Positions 24,726 through 32,960 of a stretch of DNA of 64,000 nt are shown here, piece by piece. Both the position numbers and the translations under genes were made by a program. The DNA comes from Sphingobium sp. YR768. GTDB lineage: Bacteria > Pseudomonadota > Alphaproteobacteria > Sphingomonadales > Sphingomonadaceae. Positions within the stretch are counted from its first letter, which is position 1. Every line of letters begins with the position of its first letter. A model generated the notes under the pieces. That model was not told the DNA's origin, did not search any database, and saw only the letters and a program-made list of their open reading frames with translations. Location of the stretch: assembly GCF_900111125.1 (NCBI RefSeq), contig NZ_FOGE01000023.1:1-64000 (forward strand), given 5' to 3'.

Positions 24726-25547
24726 TTACTTCGCCTTCCGGTCCAGTGCGGGCATGACACGCTGTGCGATCAGCGCCGCTTCCGCCTCGCACCCCTGCGG
24801 CGGCGCGCTATTGGCCGATCGAAGCGCGGCCAGTTCCGCGCGCGCCGCGGCAAGGTCCACCTGATAAGCCGGCTTGGTCGACACCAGCGCCATGGTTGCC
24901 GAGGCCGACTGCATCCCGGCTTCCACCGCACTCTCATTATGCGCGCCGCAAACGAACCGGCTATCGCCATAGGCGCGGCCCCGCTGAAGAATCTGCTGCG
25001 CCCGATCCGGCGCGATTGCGGTCAGCACCAGCGCCCATGTCCAGCCCCGCGTCGTGTGCCCAGACGGATAGTCGAAGCTCATCTTGTTGCGCTTCTTGTC
25101 GAACAGCTCGGACGTCGGCTGGCAGACGGGGCCACGGTCGAAGGTGAAGGGCCGTTCGCGCTGATAGATATTCTTGGCGATATTGGTCTGCGCACTGGTG
25201 TCGCTCCCTGCCCGTTCCAGCACCGCCACCAGCCGGGGCGCATTGTCAGGCGTCAGGGTCGCGCCGACCGCACAGCTATAATCATGCAGCAGGGCCGGAA
25301 CGCTATAGTCCACATCATTAGTCGCCAGCGTCCAGCGCGGCGTTCCCTCCAGCTTGCGGGTCGCGCGGAAAATCTTGCGATCGGTGTCGAACCGCGGATC
25401 GCCACGCCGCGGCGCCGGCTCCAGCACCGACGTCACGTCAAATTCCCCTGGCGTCAGATAGCCTGCGGGTCGATCCGCACCAAAACCGGGCGCCGCGAAG
25501 GCGGTCGCGGCGAACAGGGACAGGATGGCAGTTCTGGTGAATTTCAT
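24726..25547 (-). CDS. Secreted class A acid phosphatase (PAP2 superfamily)
   Basis: A 273-residue periplasmic non-specific phosphatase. I chose the ATG at 25547 because it opens a clean signal peptide (MKFTRTAILSLFAATAFAAPGFGA). The frame stays open for another 94 codons, but those read through repeat element A. PAP2 motifs: IYQRERPF for motif 1, YPSGHTTRG for motif 2 (PSGH) and GDSRFVCGAHNESAVEAG for motif 3 (SR-x5-H). This arrangement matches PhoN/PhoC-type enzymes that scavenge phosphate from organic monoesters. It stands alone between the glycanase operon and the sugar-acid operon and may have no link to either. Confidence 0.9.
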   Translation of the reverse strand: MKFTRTAILSLFAATAFAAPGFGADRPAGYLTPGEFDVTSVLEPAPRRGDPRFDTDRKIFRATRKLEGTPRWTLATNDVDYSVPALLHDYSCAVGATLTPDNAPRLVAVLERAGSDTSAQTNIAKNIYQRERPFTFDRGPVCQPTSELFDKKRNKMSFDYPSGHTTRGWTWALVLTAIAPDRAQQILQRGRAYGDSRFVCGAHNESAVEAGMQSASATMALVSTKPAYQVDLAAARAELAALRSANSAPPQGCEAEAALIAQRVMPALDRKAK

Positions 25548-25682
25548 GGCGAACCCTTTTTGGAACCGGCTATGCCCCCATCGACAGGATGCGGTCCGGC
25601 ATGGTGGTCCTCTCTCCCCCATTCCGTGCAACGACGCAATGATCAGCCGCCGCGCCTCTTCGCGCGCCTCAAGACATTCTGT

Positions 25683-25841
25683 TAGAGACCGTTTGAAAAA
25701 TGCGCGAAAGAGCGCATTTTTGTAGCCGCACCGGCCCTCACCCCCACCCGACCGCCCACATATGGTACCCTGTTGGGCGGTCGGGTGGGAGTGAGGGCCG
25801 GTGCGGATGCGCCAAAGGCGCATTTCCAAACAGACTCTTAG
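25683..25841. repeat. Long hairpin repeat element, copy A (159 bp)
   Basis: Bounded by TAGAGACCGTTTG at the left and CAAACAGACTCTTAG at the right, which are imperfect terminal inverted repeats. Inside are a small hairpin (AAAAATGCGC/GCGCATTTTT), a central hairpin with arms of about 31 bp (GCACCGGCCCTCACCCCCAC... and its complement with one mismatch) and a second small hairpin (ATGCGC/GCGCAT). Copy B at 48764 differs at three positions only. It lies between the sugar-acid operon end (25850) and the phosphatase promoter. Confidence 0.9.
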
Positions 25842-25849
25842 AGCCCCCT

Positions 25850-26980
25850 TCAGGCCAGAATGCGGCTATCGATTTCGCTGATAGTCTTCACGCCGCTCAG
25901 CGCCATCGAGACTTGCATCCCTTGCGCGATCAGATCCAGCAACCGGGCAACGCCCACCTCGCCTCCGGCCGCCAGCGCGTAAATATAGGCCCGGCCCAGC
26001 AGCACGCCGCGCGCTCCCAGCGCCAGCATCCGCACCACGTCCAGCCCGGTCCGCACCCCGCCATCGACCAGCACGGTCAGATCACCTCCCACGGCATCAG
26101 CAATCGCCGGCAAGGCGCGGGCCGTGGACAGCGCGCCATCCAGTTGCCGCCCGCCATGGTTGGACACCACCACCCCATCCGCGCCGAAACGCACCGCATC
26201 GCGCGCATCATCGGGATCGAGTATGCCCTTGACGATCATCTCGCCTTTCCACGCATCCCTGATCCATTCGAGGTCGGACCAGGTGATCGACGGGTCGAAA
26301 TTCGCACCAAGCCAGCCGATATAATCGGCCAGATCAGTGGGCCTGCCGCGATAGGCCGACACATTGCCCAGATCATGCGGCCTGCCCAGCAAACCTACGT
26401 CCCACGACCAGCCCGGGCGGCCAACCGCCTGCAACATTCGGCGCAACGGCGCATTCGGCCCGCTCATCCCCGAATGGGCATCACGGTAGCGCGCGCCCGG
26501 CAATGGCATATCGACGGTGAACACCAGCTTGGTCACGCCCAGCGCCTGCGCCCGCTCCAGCGCGTGGCGCATGAAACCGCGATCCTTGAGGACATAGAGC
26601 TGGAACCAGATGGGCTGGCCGATATGTTCGACTACCTCGGTCAGGGAACAGACGCTGACGGTCGACAGGATATAGGGGATGCCGACCTGACGGGCAGCGC
26701 GCGCCACCTGTAACTCGCCCCGCTGCCGCATCATGCCGCCCAGCCCGATCGGCGCAAGCATCAGGGGCAGCGCCATCGTTTCGCCGAACAGCTTTGTTTC
26801 CAGACTGAGCGACGATATGTCGCGCAACACCCTTTGCGTCAGTCGGATATCGGCCAGATCGGCCCGGTTCGCCGCCATCGTCTCTTCGCCAAAGGCACCG
26901 CCATCGACATAATCGAACAGGAAGCGGGGCAAACGCCGGCGCGCGGCTTCGCGATAATCGAGCGGAGAAGAGATAATCAA
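25850..26980 (-). CDS. FMN-dependent alpha-hydroxy-acid oxidase/dehydrogenase (LldD-like)
   Basis: A 376-residue flavoprotein oxidising L-lactate or a related L-2-hydroxy acid to the 2-keto acid. Family features: N-terminal YREAARRRLPRFLFDYVDGGA, APIGLGGMMRQRGE, the FMN phosphate site and the catalytic His/Arg block GVVVSNHGGRQLDGA, then GGVRTGLDVVRMLALGARGVLLGR. The frame begins at a TTG overlapping the kinase stop (TTGA), the coupling pattern used elsewhere in this operon. As last gene of the operon, it fits conversion of the L-lactate released from deoxy-sugars, or of glycolate, into a central metabolite. Confidence 0.88.
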   Translation of the reverse strand: MIISSPLDYREAARRRLPRFLFDYVDGGAFGEETMAANRADLADIRLTQRVLRDISSLSLETKLFGETMALPLMLAPIGLGGMMRQRGELQVARAARQVGIPYILSTVSVCSLTEVVEHIGQPIWFQLYVLKDRGFMRHALERAQALGVTKLVFTVDMPLPGARYRDAHSGMSGPNAPLRRMLQAVGRPGWSWDVGLLGRPHDLGNVSAYRGRPTDLADYIGWLGANFDPSITWSDLEWIRDAWKGEMIVKGILDPDDARDAVRFGADGVVVSNHGGRQLDGALSTARALPAIADAVGGDLTVLVDGGVRTGLDVVRMLALGARGVLLGRAYIYALAAGGEVGVARLLDLIAQGMQVSMALSGVKTISEIDSRILA

Positions 26981-27783
26981 GCAGCGCTCCTCAAATGGCG
27001 GCCTTCGTCCAGCGGCAGGAGCAGGTCGGCGCGCGCAGGCATCTCTGTCAATATATGACGGGTCAGCCGCTCATAATGTTGTACGAAGCGATCCAGTTGT
27101 GCGGCGTCCATCGCCCGGTCCGCACCCCGCGCCAGCAGGGCCTCTTCCTGCTGGCCACGCCAGCCGCGCACGACCGAAAAGTCGGGCGCGGCGAGCAGCA
27201 CCAGCCGGTCGATCCAGACGAACAATTCCGCATAGGGACCACGCAACCGGCGGTTGACATGACGCCGCCATATTTCGTCCGGATCTTCGTCCCGCTCCAG
27301 CGCATTGACCGGCTGCACGAGGTCGGCCTTGGTCTGTGGTCGCGCACCAACGCACCAGCCTTCGAAGATCAGCAGGTCGACCGGCGCGGCAACAGCCTCT
27401 CCTTGCGGTAGAGGTTCATCCTGTCCCTTGTCGAAACGCGGCAACAGGAGCGGCGATCCCGCCTTGGCGGCCTCCAGCAAAGCGATGCCCCGTGCGACAT
27501 CATGGGTGCCAGGAACACCACGGGTGCGGAACAGCGGATGCACGGCCGCCGCCAGTTGCCCGCGCGCCTGCCGCCCCAGATAGAGGTCGTCCAGTGACAG
27601 GATGGCCGTGCGATGGCCTTCCTGTTCCATCAGCACCTGCAAGCCCGTCGCCAGCGTCGACTTGCCCGATCCCTGCGCGCCGCAAAGGCCCAGGATCAGC
27701 GGGCGGTCAGTGCCAGCCAGCCAGCCCCGCGTCGCCGCCGCGATCCGGTCAAGCGACGGGGTCAAGCAGCGGCTCACCGGCAA
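26977..27783 (-). CDS. D-glycerate 3-kinase-like P-loop kinase
   Basis: Up to 268 residues with a Walker A motif GLCGAQGSGKSTLA near residue 33, a Walker B-like LSLDDLYLG, LPRFDKGQDEPLP and LIFEGWCVGARP. This set is typical of plant-type D-glycerate 3-kinase (GLYK) and related YggC/YfaE-like kinases. It would make 3-phosphoglycerate from D-glycerate. The start is uncertain: the open frame begins at TTG 27783, with GTG 27777 and TTG 27765 as alternatives, all inside the end of the dehydrogenase gene. Placement right after a glyoxylate/hydroxypyruvate reductase-like gene supports a glycerate branch. Confidence 0.82.
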   Translation of the reverse strand: MPVSRCLTPSLDRIAAATRGWLAGTDRPLILGLCGAQGSGKSTLATGLQVLMEQEGHRTAILSLDDLYLGRQARGQLAAAVHPLFRTRGVPGTHDVARGIALLEAAKAGSPLLLPRFDKGQDEPLPQGEAVAAPVDLLIFEGWCVGARPQTKADLVQPVNALERDEDPDEIWRRHVNRRLRGPYAELFVWIDRLVLLAAPDFSVVRGWRGQQEEALLARGADRAMDAAQLDRFVQHYERLTRHILTEMPARADLLLPLDEGRHLRSAA

Positions 27784-28708
27784 AGAAACGATCGAGATTG
27801 TCGGCGACCTTCATACCCATGGCGGTGCGCGCCTCGATCGTCGCGCTGCCCAGATGCGGCAACAGCACGACATTGGGCAGGCTGATCAGCGCGGGATGCA
27901 CCTGCGGCTCGCCTTCGTAAACGTCCAGGCCCGCCGCTGCTATCTGCCTGTCCGCCAGCGCCTGCGCGAGCGCGCCTTCATCGATCAGCGATCCGCGCCC
28001 GGTATTCACCAGCACCGCATGACCCGGCATCCGCGCCAGCAGCGCCGCGTCGATCATGTGCCGCGTGTCCGCGCCGCCGGGTGCGTGCAGCGACAATATA
28101 TCCGCCTGTTCGGCCAAGGCCCCCAAATCCGCGAAATAGGCGTCGGTCGGCATGTCGTCCGCCGGTCGACGGCCATGATAAGCGATGCGCATCCCGAATG
28201 CCTCTGCCCGCCTCGCCACCGCCCGCGCGATCCGGCCGAAGCCGACCAGCCCCAGCAATTTGCCGTCCAGCGACTGGCCGAGCAAATGCGTCGGCCGCCA
28301 GCCGCTCCAGTCACCGGCCCGCAATTCACGCTCGCCCTCACCGGCGCGGCGCATCGCCATAAGCATCAAGGTCAGCGCGATATCCGCCGTCGCCTCGGTC
28401 AGCACATCGGGTGTGTTGGTGACGGCCAGCCCTGCCTCGCGCGCGGCCGTCAGGTCGATATGTTCATAGCCCGCGCCATAATTGGCGATGATCCGAACCT
28501 GCCGACTGTCGGCCAGCAGCACATCGCGCGTCACCTTGTCCGTCACCGTCGGGCAAAGCGCATCATGATCGCGCATCGCCTGCGCTAGCGCCGCCGCATC
28601 CATCGGCCGGTCGCTTTCGTTGAAGGTCACATCATAGGATACGGCGAGCCTCCGCTCGACAGCTTCAGGCCAGCGCCGGGTCAGCAGGATACGGGGCCGT
28701 GCGCTCAC
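27749..28708 (-). CDS. D-2-hydroxyacid dehydrogenase, glyoxylate/hydroxypyruvate reductase type
   Basis: A 319-residue NAD(P)-dependent enzyme. Rossmann motif GLVGFGRIARAVARR, catalytic Arg in VNTGRGSLID, Glu in GLDVYEGEP and His in LLPHLGSAT. I place the start at GTG 28708 (VSARPRILLTRRWPE), which overlaps the FAH-family stop as GTGA; a frame-open extension of 18 codons lies within the preceding gene. GyaR/GhrB-like reductases convert glyoxylate to glycolate or hydroxypyruvate to D-glycerate. The following D-glycerate kinase makes the second reaction more attractive. Confidence 0.86.
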   Translation of the reverse strand: MSARPRILLTRRWPEAVERRLAVSYDVTFNESDRPMDAAALAQAMRDHDALCPTVTDKVTRDVLLADSRQVRIIANYGAGYEHIDLTAAREAGLAVTNTPDVLTEATADIALTLMLMAMRRAGEGERELRAGDWSGWRPTHLLGQSLDGKLLGLVGFGRIARAVARRAEAFGMRIAYHGRRPADDMPTDAYFADLGALAEQADILSLHAPGGADTRHMIDAALLARMPGHAVLVNTGRGSLIDEGALAQALADRQIAAAGLDVYEGEPQVHPALISLPNVVLLPHLGSATIEARTAMGMKVADNLDRFFAGEPLLDPVA

Positions 28709-29871
28709 AACAGGCCCCGCGCGGCCAGATTGCGCATCAGGGCGCCGACGCCAAAGGTCCATGGCTCGACCCGGTCAGTCGCCGTCACCCGATTCACCAG
28801 CATGCCCAGTTCGTCACAAGCAATCCGCACCTCATCTCCTTCCGCATGGGTAAAGCCCCGCCCCGCTGCGCCCCGATCCTGCGTCGGCGCAAACAACGTG
28901 CCGAGGTAGAGGACCAGACCATCGGGATAGCAATGATGCGCATTCACCGCCTGCGCCGCAAGCTCTGCGGGCGGGCGGCTGATTTCCGCCATGGCCGATC
29001 GCCCCTCCATCACGAAGCCATCGGCGCCATGCACCGACAGGCGCACAGTGATGCGTTCCACGGCCGCCAGATCGAACCCGTCATCGAACAGCCGCACGAA
29101 GGGGCCGACAGCCGCAGCGCCGACATTATCCTTCGCCTTGCCCAGCAGCAGCGCCGATCGCCCCTCGACATCGCGCAGATTGACATCATTGCCCAGCGTC
29201 GCGCCGATGATCCGCCCGTCGGAAGCGATCACCAGCACCACTTCCGGTTCCGGATTGTTCCAGACCGAAGTGGGGTGCACGCCGATGGCGCTGCCCGCGC
29301 CGACCGTGGCCATGGGCTGCGCCTTGGTGAAGATTTCGGCATCCGGGCCGATCCCGACTTCCAGATACTGGCTCCACGCCCCTGCTTCGATCAGCGCCTG
29401 CTTGAGTAAGGCGGCCTCCTCCGATCCGGGCCGCAAACTGCGCAGATCATCGCCCACCAGCGCACGGACCTGCTGCCGTATCTGTGCCGCCGCCTCGGGA
29501 TTGCCGCGCGCTTTCTCTTCGATCACCCGTTCCAGCATGGATGTGACGAAGGTAACGCCTGCCGCCTTCACCGCGTGCAGGTCGATGGGGGACAGGAGCC
29601 AGGGTTGCGCAGCATCGCGCCGGTCGGCCGGTGTGTTGGCGAGGATGTCGGCAAGGGCACCGGCATCCTCGCCCTTCGCGCCGCGCAGCGCCTGCGCCGG
29701 GGAGGCACTTTCGCACAAGTCGCGCGCGGTCGGGAAGGTGGCGGAAATATCGGTCAGCCGATCTCCATCGACCCGCACCAGCGACGGGCCAGCCCGATCG
29801 GGCCGCCAGATGCGGCCGAACAGCAGCGCAGCGGGATCGGCCGGCAGGATGACGGCAGGGGTCATGTCCAT
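28705..29871 (-). CDS. FAH-family enzyme, 2-keto-3-deoxy-sugar-acid dehydratase type
   Basis: A 388-residue protein with an N-terminal extension and a C-terminal FAH fold. Metal-site and signature segments: NNPEPEVVLVIASDG (Glu pair), GNDVNLRDVEGRSALLLGKAKDN and VLYLGTLFAPTQDR. Length and pattern resemble the FAH-type dehydratases of pentonate pathways (2-keto-3-deoxy-D-xylonate or D-arabinonate dehydratase) rather than the 282-residue hydrolase at 14000. It may therefore dehydrate a 2-keto-3-deoxy acid. The start is either ATG 29871 or, with better spacing from CTGAGG, ATG 29865. It sits 3 bases after the crotonase stop. Confidence 0.78.
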   Translation of the reverse strand: MDMTPAVILPADPAALLFGRIWRPDRAGPSLVRVDGDRLTDISATFPTARDLCESASPAQALRGAKGEDAGALADILANTPADRRDAAQPWLLSPIDLHAVKAAGVTFVTSMLERVIEEKARGNPEAAAQIRQQVRALVGDDLRSLRPGSEEAALLKQALIEAGAWSQYLEVGIGPDAEIFTKAQPMATVGAGSAIGVHPTSVWNNPEPEVVLVIASDGRIIGATLGNDVNLRDVEGRSALLLGKAKDNVGAAAVGPFVRLFDDGFDLAAVERITVRLSVHGADGFVMEGRSAMAEISRPPAELAAQAVNAHHCYPDGLVLYLGTLFAPTQDRGAAGRGFTHAEGDEVRIACDELGMLVNRVTATDRVEPWTFGVGALMRNLAARGLL

Positions 29872-29874
29872 GCC

Positions 29875-30645
29875 TCAGCGCCGCTGGAAGTCGGGTGCGC
29901 GGCGCTCGGCAAAGGCGGCGCGCCCTTCGGCGGCATCCGCGGTGCCGAAACAGATCGCCTGCAAGTCGCGCTCGTAATCGATCGCCTTGTCATAGGGCAT
30001 CTGGTGCGCGGCACGCAGGTTCAGCTTGGCGGTCTCGGCGGCGATCGGCGCGCGCTGCGCGATGGTGGCGGCGATCGCCTGCGCGCGCAGCATCAACTGG
30101 TCGGGCGGCGTCACCTCACTCACCAGTCCCCATGCCAGGGCCTGCTCGGCGCTCACCATGTCACCGGTATAGAGCATCAGCGCTGCGTTCGACATGCCGA
30201 TCGAATGGGCGAGTCCCACCGCCATGCCGCCGCCGCCGATCCAGCCCAGCTTGATTTCCGGTGCAGCGAAGCGCGCATGAGTCGATGCGATGCGAATGTC
30301 GCAGGCCATCGCGGTTTCCAGCCCGCCGCCCAGCGCATAGCCATTGACCGCCGCGATCACCGGCTTGCGGCAGGCGCGCAGGGCATCGCAATAATCCTGC
30401 CGGTTGCGGAAATCCCATGGGGTCGCATAGGCGTCCAGCGTGGAAATGTCGGACCCGGCGGAAAAAGCCTTCTCCCCCGATCCGGTCACGATCACCACGC
30501 GCACCGCATCGGATACATTGCACTGGCTGACGGCCTCCACCAGCGCCGCCGCCATGTCTGGCGTCATGGCATTGAGCTTTTCCGGACGGTCCAGCGTGAT
30601 GGTCGCGATATGATCGGCGATGGCGAAGCGCAGATTGGCGCTCAT
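29875..30645 (-). CDS. Enoyl-CoA hydratase/isomerase (crotonase) family protein
   Basis: A 256-residue crotonase-fold protein. Oxyanion-hole segments are FSAGSDISTL and NGYALGGGLETAMACD. The acidic residue of the second catalytic position is present in FAAPEIKLGWIGGGG, so hydratase or isomerase activity is plausible. Its ATG overlaps the stop of the solute-binding-like gene (30642-30645). Pairing with the CoA-transferase two genes upstream implies that a CoA thioester is made and hydrated, dehydrated or isomerised in this pathway, which is unusual among sugar-acid routes. Carnitinyl-CoA dehydratase (CaiD) is a comparable partner of a CaiB-type transferase. Confidence 0.83.
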   Translation of the reverse strand: MSANLRFAIADHIATITLDRPEKLNAMTPDMAAALVEAVSQCNVSDAVRVVIVTGSGEKAFSAGSDISTLDAYATPWDFRNRQDYCDALRACRKPVIAAVNGYALGGGLETAMACDIRIASTHARFAAPEIKLGWIGGGGMAVGLAHSIGMSNAALMLYTGDMVSAEQALAWGLVSEVTPPDQLMLRAQAIAATIAQRAPIAAETAKLNLRAAHQMPYDKAIDYERDLQAICFGTADAAEGRAAFAERRAPDFQRR

Positions 30646-31763
30646 AGCTCGGTTCCTTTGCGATGATGGCGGTGGAAGATCGCCTCTATGGCGTCCAGCA
30701 CGGTGTCGGCCGGATCGCCGTCAATCAGGCCGGCACGCAGCCGCGCCGACGCTTCGGTCTGGAAGGGGATGGCGCCGTCATGCCGCGGACGCAGACTGGC
30801 GGCTTCCAGCGTGGCGCGGGTGCCGCTGTAGAAGCCGCCCCAATGGACATCGACCTGCGGATCGCTCCATGCGGACCGCAACGAAGGCTGGCCGTCATGC
30901 GCGGGGATGAAGCCGCATTGTGCCTCCGCCCTCAGTAGCCACAGCAGATGCGCCTTGAGCGCTGGCGTTACGGTACAGCGCTTCGACACCGCGATGCCGG
31001 TCCCGCCGAGAATGGACCCGATGCCGGCCGCCCCACGCGGCGCATCGGCAAAGGCCACCCGGCCAGCCGCCGCATAATTGACATAGCCATAGATGAGCGG
31101 GACCAGCGCAATATCCTCGCCCGCCGCCATCGCCTCCAGCAGGGCGATGGGATTGGCATGGACGAAGGCACGGCTTGCTTGTCCGGTCAGCGCCGCCATG
31201 ATCGCAAAGGCTTCGCGCCCGACCGGCCGATCGACAAAGCCCTCCGCCGGGCGCCCGCCCCCCAAGGCCGCCACGATCGACTGGAAAGACAGGATCGCAT
31301 GCGGCCCGGCAAGCGACAGGGCGACCGGCTCCCGCGCCGCCAGATCGATTACCGCATCCCAGCTTTGCGGCGGCGTATCGATACGATCACGCGCATAGGC
31401 CATGACCTGCGTCGCCGCATCAAGAGGTAGCGCCCAATGCGACCCGCCATAATGATAGCTGGCGAGCGACCGGCCGATCGCCGCCGCGTCCAACTCCTGC
31501 AATATCGCCGCGTCGAACAGGCTCTCCATCGGCAACAGGCAATCCTGCGCCACGGCCTCCCCGACATGCGGATGATCCAGCACGATCAGGTCATAACGCG
31601 CAGCCAGGTCCGCGATCGGCGCGGCTTCGAACCCCTCCAATGAATGCCGGTCCCAGAGGATAGACAGCCCCTGCCCCGGCGCAATGTCCTGCGCCGCTGC
31701 CTCCAGCGCGCGATAGCCGCGCGGATGGTCCCATGTCAGACCGCGATAGCTGGGCAGGCTCAT
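30642..31763 (-). CDS. Solute-binding-protein-like protein without export signal
   Basis: A 373-residue protein resembling cluster-B extracellular solute-binding proteins of ABC sugar transporters. It has an early YDLIVLDHPHVGEA segment, GGSHWALPLDAATQVMAYARD, and a hinge-like stretch AAAGRVAFADAPRGAAGIGSILGGTGIAV. The start MSLPSYRGLTWDHPRG has neither signal peptide nor lipobox, and there is no ABC permease or ATPase nearby. The gene overlaps both neighbours by 4 bases (ATGA), so it is made with the CoA-transferase and crotonase. A cytoplasmic ligand-binding or enzyme role is likely, but I do not recognise one. Confidence 0.62.
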   Translation of the reverse strand: MSLPSYRGLTWDHPRGYRALEAAAQDIAPGQGLSILWDRHSLEGFEAAPIADLAARYDLIVLDHPHVGEAVAQDCLLPMESLFDAAILQELDAAAIGRSLASYHYGGSHWALPLDAATQVMAYARDRIDTPPQSWDAVIDLAAREPVALSLAGPHAILSFQSIVAALGGGRPAEGFVDRPVGREAFAIMAALTGQASRAFVHANPIALLEAMAAGEDIALVPLIYGYVNYAAAGRVAFADAPRGAAGIGSILGGTGIAVSKRCTVTPALKAHLLWLLRAEAQCGFIPAHDGQPSLRSAWSDPQVDVHWGGFYSGTRATLEAASLRPRHDGAIPFQTEASARLRAGLIDGDPADTVLDAIEAIFHRHHRKGTEL

Positions 31764-32950
31764 GCGTGCTGGCGCACCACGCCGGATTCAATCAGTTGTG
31801 CGATATCGTCCGCACTGCGACCGATCTCCGCCAGCACATCCCGGCTATGTTCGCCCACCAGCGGCGCACCACGGGTGATGGCGGACGGCGTCTTGGAAAA
31901 GCGGATCGGGAAGCCCGGCACCTTCACCCGCCCTTCGGTCGCATGATCATATTCGACGAAAGTGCCATTATGCCGGATCTGCGGATCGTCGATCAGGTCG
32001 GCATAGCCATAGACCGGACCGCACCAGATGTCGGCAGCGCGGAATGTCTCCAGCCAATGGGCCGTCGACTGCCCGATCAGATGCGCCTTCACCCGCGCGA
32101 AGATGGCGTCGCGCTGGGTCCAGCCATCCCGTTCCTCATCCAGTTCGGCGAAGAAGGGGTCGTCCAGCACCTGCCCCAGCGTCCTGAGCGAGGCCATGGC
32201 CAGCGTCATATAGCCGTCCGCCGTCGCGAACACGCCATAGGGCGCGCGGATATAGCTATGGGCATGCGGCTCGGCCGAACGCGTTTGCGCCTTGCCGCCG
32301 ACGGTGAAGACGGACAATTCCTGCATCTGGATGGTGGTGATGGCGTCGAGCATATTGACCTGCACCAGCTGCCCCTCCCCCGTCCGCTCACGGTGGAACA
32401 GCGCGGCCAGCGCCCCTTCGAAGGCGGTATAGGCCGTCACGGCGTCGACCAGATATTGCCCGGCGGGCGATGGCGGCATGCCCTCCGCCCCGGCGGACAG
32501 CATCGCCCCCGACATGCCCTGCAACAGCAGATCCTGCCCCGGATAGGCGCGATAGGGCCCATCCTCGCCATAGCCCGACATGGAGACATAGATGAGGCTC
32601 GGGTTGATCGCCGACAGGGTCGTATAATCGACGCCCAGCCGCTCCGCCACGCCGGGCCGGTAGTTCTGGAGAAAGACGTCCGCCTCCTTCACCAGATCGA
32701 GCAGCACCGCCTTGCCCTCCGGCGATTTGAGGTCGATCGCCAGCGACCGCTTGTTGCGGTTGAGCGAGAGGAAGGAGACGTTGATCCGATTGCCGGTCGC
32801 CCCCCCGGCCGAGGCATGGCGCTGCCATTCGCCGCTGGTCGGCTCTACCTTGATGACGTCGGCGCCCATGTCGCCCAGTCGCTGCGCCGCGAACGGGCCG
32901 GCCATGGCGATCGAACAGTCGAGAACGCGAATATCCTTGAGTATCGTCAT
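31760..32950 (-). CDS. CaiB/BaiF family (class III) CoA-transferase
   Basis: A 396-residue family III CoA-transferase. N-terminal VLDCSIAMAGPFAAQRLGD, GADVIKVEP, SLNRNKRSLAIDLK and NYRPGVAERLG are textbook for the family. The catalytic Asp lies in the GQDLLLQGMSG segment. The start at ATG 32950 (MTILKDIRVLD) follows AAGGACC and leaves 10 bases after the SDR gene; the open frame extends 11 more codons. It moves CoA between two carboxylic acids, here presumably loading a sugar-derived acid for the adjacent crotonase. Donor and acceptor are unknown. Confidence 0.9.
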   Translation of the reverse strand: MTILKDIRVLDCSIAMAGPFAAQRLGDMGADVIKVEPTSGEWQRHASAGGATGNRINVSFLSLNRNKRSLAIDLKSPEGKAVLLDLVKEADVFLQNYRPGVAERLGVDYTTLSAINPSLIYVSMSGYGEDGPYRAYPGQDLLLQGMSGAMLSAGAEGMPPSPAGQYLVDAVTAYTAFEGALAALFHRERTGEGQLVQVNMLDAITTIQMQELSVFTVGGKAQTRSAEPHAHSYIRAPYGVFATADGYMTLAMASLRTLGQVLDDPFFAELDEERDGWTQRDAIFARVKAHLIGQSTAHWLETFRAADIWCGPVYGYADLIDDPQIRHNGTFVEYDHATEGRVKVPGFPIRFSKTPSAITRGAPLVGEHSRDVLAEIGRSADDIAQLIESGVVRQHA

Positions 32951-32960
32951 ATCTGGTCCT

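Noticed and set aside
24726..25547. Acid phosphatase as part of the glycan-degrading operon
   Set aside because: It has its own 5' region, is separated from GH28 by the palindromic promoter, and no phosphorylated glycan step is implied.
25683..25841. Repeat copies considered as CRISPR repeats or as Rho-independent terminators
   Set aside because: Copies are single, 159 bp and far apart with no spacer array; hairpins are not followed by T-runs in the right place.
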